Positions 62,018-64,000 of a stretch of DNA of 64,000 nucleotides are shown here, one piece after another (positions within the stretch are counted from its first letter, which is position 1; every line of letters begins with the position of its first letter). The position numbers and the translations under genes were made by a program. The stretch comes from Candidatus Mycobacterium methanotrophicum (GTDB lineage Bacteria; Actinomycetota; Actinomycetes; Mycobacteriales; Mycobacteriaceae): NCBI RefSeq assembly GCF_023515995.1, contig NZ_CP097320.1, forward strand, positions 620,001 through 684,000. The letters are read 5' to 3'. The notes below the pieces were generated by a model. It ran no database searches, had not been told where the DNA came from, and saw only the letters and a program-made list of their open reading frames with translations.

Positions 62018-64000
62018 ATGGCGACCGAGTTCAACGGCAAGATCGAACTCGACATCCGTGATTCCGAGCCGGATTGGGGTCCGTTCGCCGCGCCCACCGC
62101 GCCGCAGGACGCTCCCAACATCCTGTATCTGGTGTGGGACGACACCGGCATCGCGACGTGGGACTGCTTTGGCGGCCTGGTCGAGATGCCGGCGATGACG
62201 CGCATCGCCGAGCGCGGAGTGCGCCTGTCGCAATTTCACACCACGGCACTGTGCTCACCGACGCGGGCGGCGTTGCTGACCGGCCGCAACGCCACCACCG
62301 TCGGCATGGCCATGATCGAAGAGTTCACCGAGGGCTTCCCCAATTCCAACGGTCGGATACCGGTTGAAACGGCCTTGCTGTCAGAGGTCTTGGCCGAACA
62401 GGGCTACAACACTTACTGCGTCGGCAAGTGGCACCTGACGCCACTTGAGGAATCGAATCTCGCTGCCACCAAGCGACACTGGCCGACGTCACGTGGCTTC
62501 GAGCGGTTCTACGGCTTCATGGGCGGCGAGACCGACCAGTGGTATCCCGACCTGGTCTATGACAACCATCCGGTGCTGCCGCCCGGGGGGCCCGAGGACG
62601 GCTACCACCTGTCGAAGGACATCGCCGACAAGACGATTGAGTTCATCCGGGACGCCAAGGTGATCGCGCCCGACAAACCGTGGTTCAGCTATGTTTGCCC
62701 CGGCGCCGGGCATGCCCCGCATCACGTCTTCAAAGAGTGGGCGGACCGCTACGCCGGCAAGTTCGACATGGGCTACGAGCGCTACCGCGAGATTGTGCTG
62801 GAAAAGCAGAAATCTCTTGGGATCGTGCCGCAGGACACCGAGCTGTCTGAAATGAACCCCTACCTCGACGTCAAGGGACCGGACGGCCAGCCATGGCCGC
62901 TGCAAGACACGGTACGGCCATGGGAGTCGTTGAACGACGACGAGAAGATGCTGTTCAGCCGGATGGCCGAAGTGTTCGCCGGCTTTTTGAGCTACACCGA
63001 TGCCCAGATCGGCCGAATCCTGGACTATCTCGAGGAATCGGGCCAGCTGGACAACACGATCATCGTGGTGATCTCCGACAACGGCGCCAGCGGTGAGGGC
63101 GGTCCGAATGGATCGGTGAACGAGGGCAAGTTCTTCAACGGCTACATCGACACCGTCGAAGAAAGCATGAAGCTGTTCGACCACCTCGGTGGGCCGCAGA
63201 CCTACAACCATTACCCGATCGGATGGGCGATGGCCTTCAACACGCCCTACAAGCTGTACAAACGCTACGCCTCGCACGAGGGCGGTATCGCCGATACGGC
63301 GATCATCTCCTGGCCTAACGGCATTGCCGCACACGGCGAGGTCCGGGACAACTATGTCAGTGTTTGCGATATCACCCCGACCGTCTACGAGCTGCTGGGG
63401 CTCACCCCACCGGACACCGTCAAGGGTATCCCGCAGAAACCGTTGGACGGCGTGAGTTTCAAAGCGGCACTTGCCGATCCGACTGCCGATACCGGCAAGC
63501 AGACCCAGTTCTACACCATGCTCGGCACCCGCGGCATCTGGCATCAGGGCTGGTTTGCCAACACTGTCCACGCGGCCACGCCGGCGGGCTGGGGCCACTT
63601 CGATGCCGATCGATGGGAGCTCTTCCACATCGACGCCGACCGCAGCCAGTGCCACGACCTGGCTGCCGCGCACCCCGAGAAGCTGGAAGAGCTGAAGGCG
63701 CTGTGGTTTTCCGAGGCGGGCAAATACAACGGCCTGCCGCTGTCGGATCTGAACATCCTTGAAACGCTGGGACGCTCCCGGCCTTACCTGGTCGGCGAAA
63801 GGCCCAGCTACACCTACTATCCCGACTGCGCGGACGTCGGCGTCGGCGCCGCCGCCGAGATTAGAGGCCGCTCGTTCGCGGTGCTGGCCGATGTGAGCGT
63901 GGATACCGCCGGCGCCGAAGGCGTGCTGTTCAAGCAGGGCGGCGGCCACGGCGGCCACGTGCTGTTCGTCCAAGACGGACGATTGCACTACGTCTACAAC
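62018..64000 (+). CDS. atsA: Arylsulfatase AtsA (3' end outside window)
   Basis: The first 661 codons of an arylsulfatase matching Rv0711 (787 residues). The formylglycine signature CSPTRAALLTGR is present near residue 82, where the Cys must be converted by a formylglycine-generating enzyme. Metal-binding residues lie in YLVWDDTGIATWDCFGG and VVISDNGASGEGG; GKWHLTP and GHAPHH also fit the active site. ATG 62018 follows GAGTGAGGCCCCAGCG. It hydrolyses sulfate esters of phenols or related compounds. The reading is open to the window edge. Confidence 0.95.
   Translation, partial: MATEFNGKIELDIRDSEPDWGPFAAPTAPQDAPNILYLVWDDTGIATWDCFGGLVEMPAMTRIAERGVRLSQFHTTALCSPTRAALLTGRNATTVGMAMIEEFTEGFPNSNGRIPVETALLSEVLAEQGYNTYCVGKWHLTPLEESNLAATKRHWPTSRGFERFYGFMGGETDQWYPDLVYDNHPVLPPGGPEDGYHLSKDIADKTIEFIRDAKVIAPDKPWFSYVCPGAGHAPHHVFKEWADRYAGKFDMGYERYREIVLEKQKSLGIVPQDTELSEMNPYLDVKGPDGQPWPLQDTVRPWESLNDDEKMLFSRMAEVFAGFLSYTDAQIGRILDYLEESGQLDNTIIVVISDNGASGEGGPNGSVNEGKFFNGYIDTVEESMKLFDHLGGPQTYNHYPIGWAMAFNTPYKLYKRYASHEGGIADTAIISWPNGIAAHGEVRDNYVSVCDITPTVYELLGLTPPDTVKGIPQKPLDGVSFKAALADPTADTGKQTQFYTMLGTRGIWHQGWFANTVHAATPAGWGHFDADRWELFHIDADRSQCHDLAAAHPEKLEELKALWFSEAGKYNGLPLSDLNILETLGRSRPYLVGERPSYTYYPDCADVGVGAAAEIRGRSFAVLADVSVDTAGAEGVLFKQGGGHGGHVLFVQDGRLHYVYN

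Noticed and set aside
62489..63988. A long frame antisense to atsA
   Set aside because: The plus-strand sulfatase has the CSPTR signature and full homology; the minus frame has none.

Overview
The window is from a non-tuberculous Mycobacterium. It has high-GC actinobacterial coding sequence, frequent GTG/TTG starts, and gene order matching the Rv0655-Rv0711 stretch of M. tuberculosis: mkl, rpoB-rpoC, end, lpqP, fadE8, echA4, a PaaX-like gene, echA5, a DUF3060 pair, rpsL-rpsG-fusA-tuf, the mycofactocin genes, the S10 ribosomal operon and atsA. The species cannot be named from sequence alone. Many genes are broken and insertion sequences are numerous, so the accessory parts of this chromosome are decaying while the housekeeping genes look untouched.

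Layout. 1-3.3 kb: the end of a taurine-dioxygenase-like gene, a recombinase scrap, a methyltransferase, one copy of a 156-bp repeat and an IS3 scrap. 3.4-12.4 kb: mkl, rpoB and rpoC, intact. 12.5-28.9 kb: an accessory island of about 15.4 kb between rpoC and the endonuclease IV gene. It seems to sit inside a DUF559/AbiEi-like gene whose N-terminal part lies at 12.5 kb and C-terminal part at 28.2 kb. It carries a gabT scrap, an IS21-like element, an IS256-like transposase split by a pair of Tn554-type recombinase genes, an IS1380 remnant, a histidine-rich repeat protein, a second copy of the 156-bp repeat, conjugation gene remnants, an IS5-like element, a Crp-type regulator overlapping a GAF-domain histidine kinase, and STAS and GAF proteins. 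28.9-34.9 kb: end, an lpqP remnant, the fadE8-echA4-paaX-echA5 run and two DUF3060 proteins. The mmpS5-mmpL5-Rv0678 genes found at this place in M. tuberculosis are absent. 35.0-37.0 kb: a TetR gene split by an IS110-family element.

37.2-41.6 kb: the str operon rpsL-rpsG-fusA-tuf. 41.8-45.9 kb: a decayed SDR gene, then phoU, rocD, ddaH and a divergent Lrp/AsnC regulator; the last three match Rv2321c-Rv2324, which lies elsewhere in M. tuberculosis. 46.0-52.5 kb: DUF2332 gene, mftR, mftA, a deletion scar replacing mftB and nearly all of mftC, a mutated mftD, then intact mftE, mftF and mftG. 52.5-55.8 kb: a decayed drug-transporter gene, a secreted carboxylesterase and a DUF4442 deletion derivative. 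56.2-61.8 kb: the S10 operon rpsJ to rpsQ, all intact. 62.0-64.0 kb: atsA, cut by the window edge.

The most notable biology is the mycofactocin locus. The precursor peptide, glycosyltransferase, creatininase-like peptidase and GMC oxidoreductase are open, but the RRE chaperone (MftB), radical SAM enzyme (MftC) and MftD, which build the redox cofactor, are destroyed by clear deletions and frameshifts, and a linked SDR gene of the type thought to use mycofactocin is also broken. Unless intact copies exist elsewhere, this organism should not make mycofactocin.
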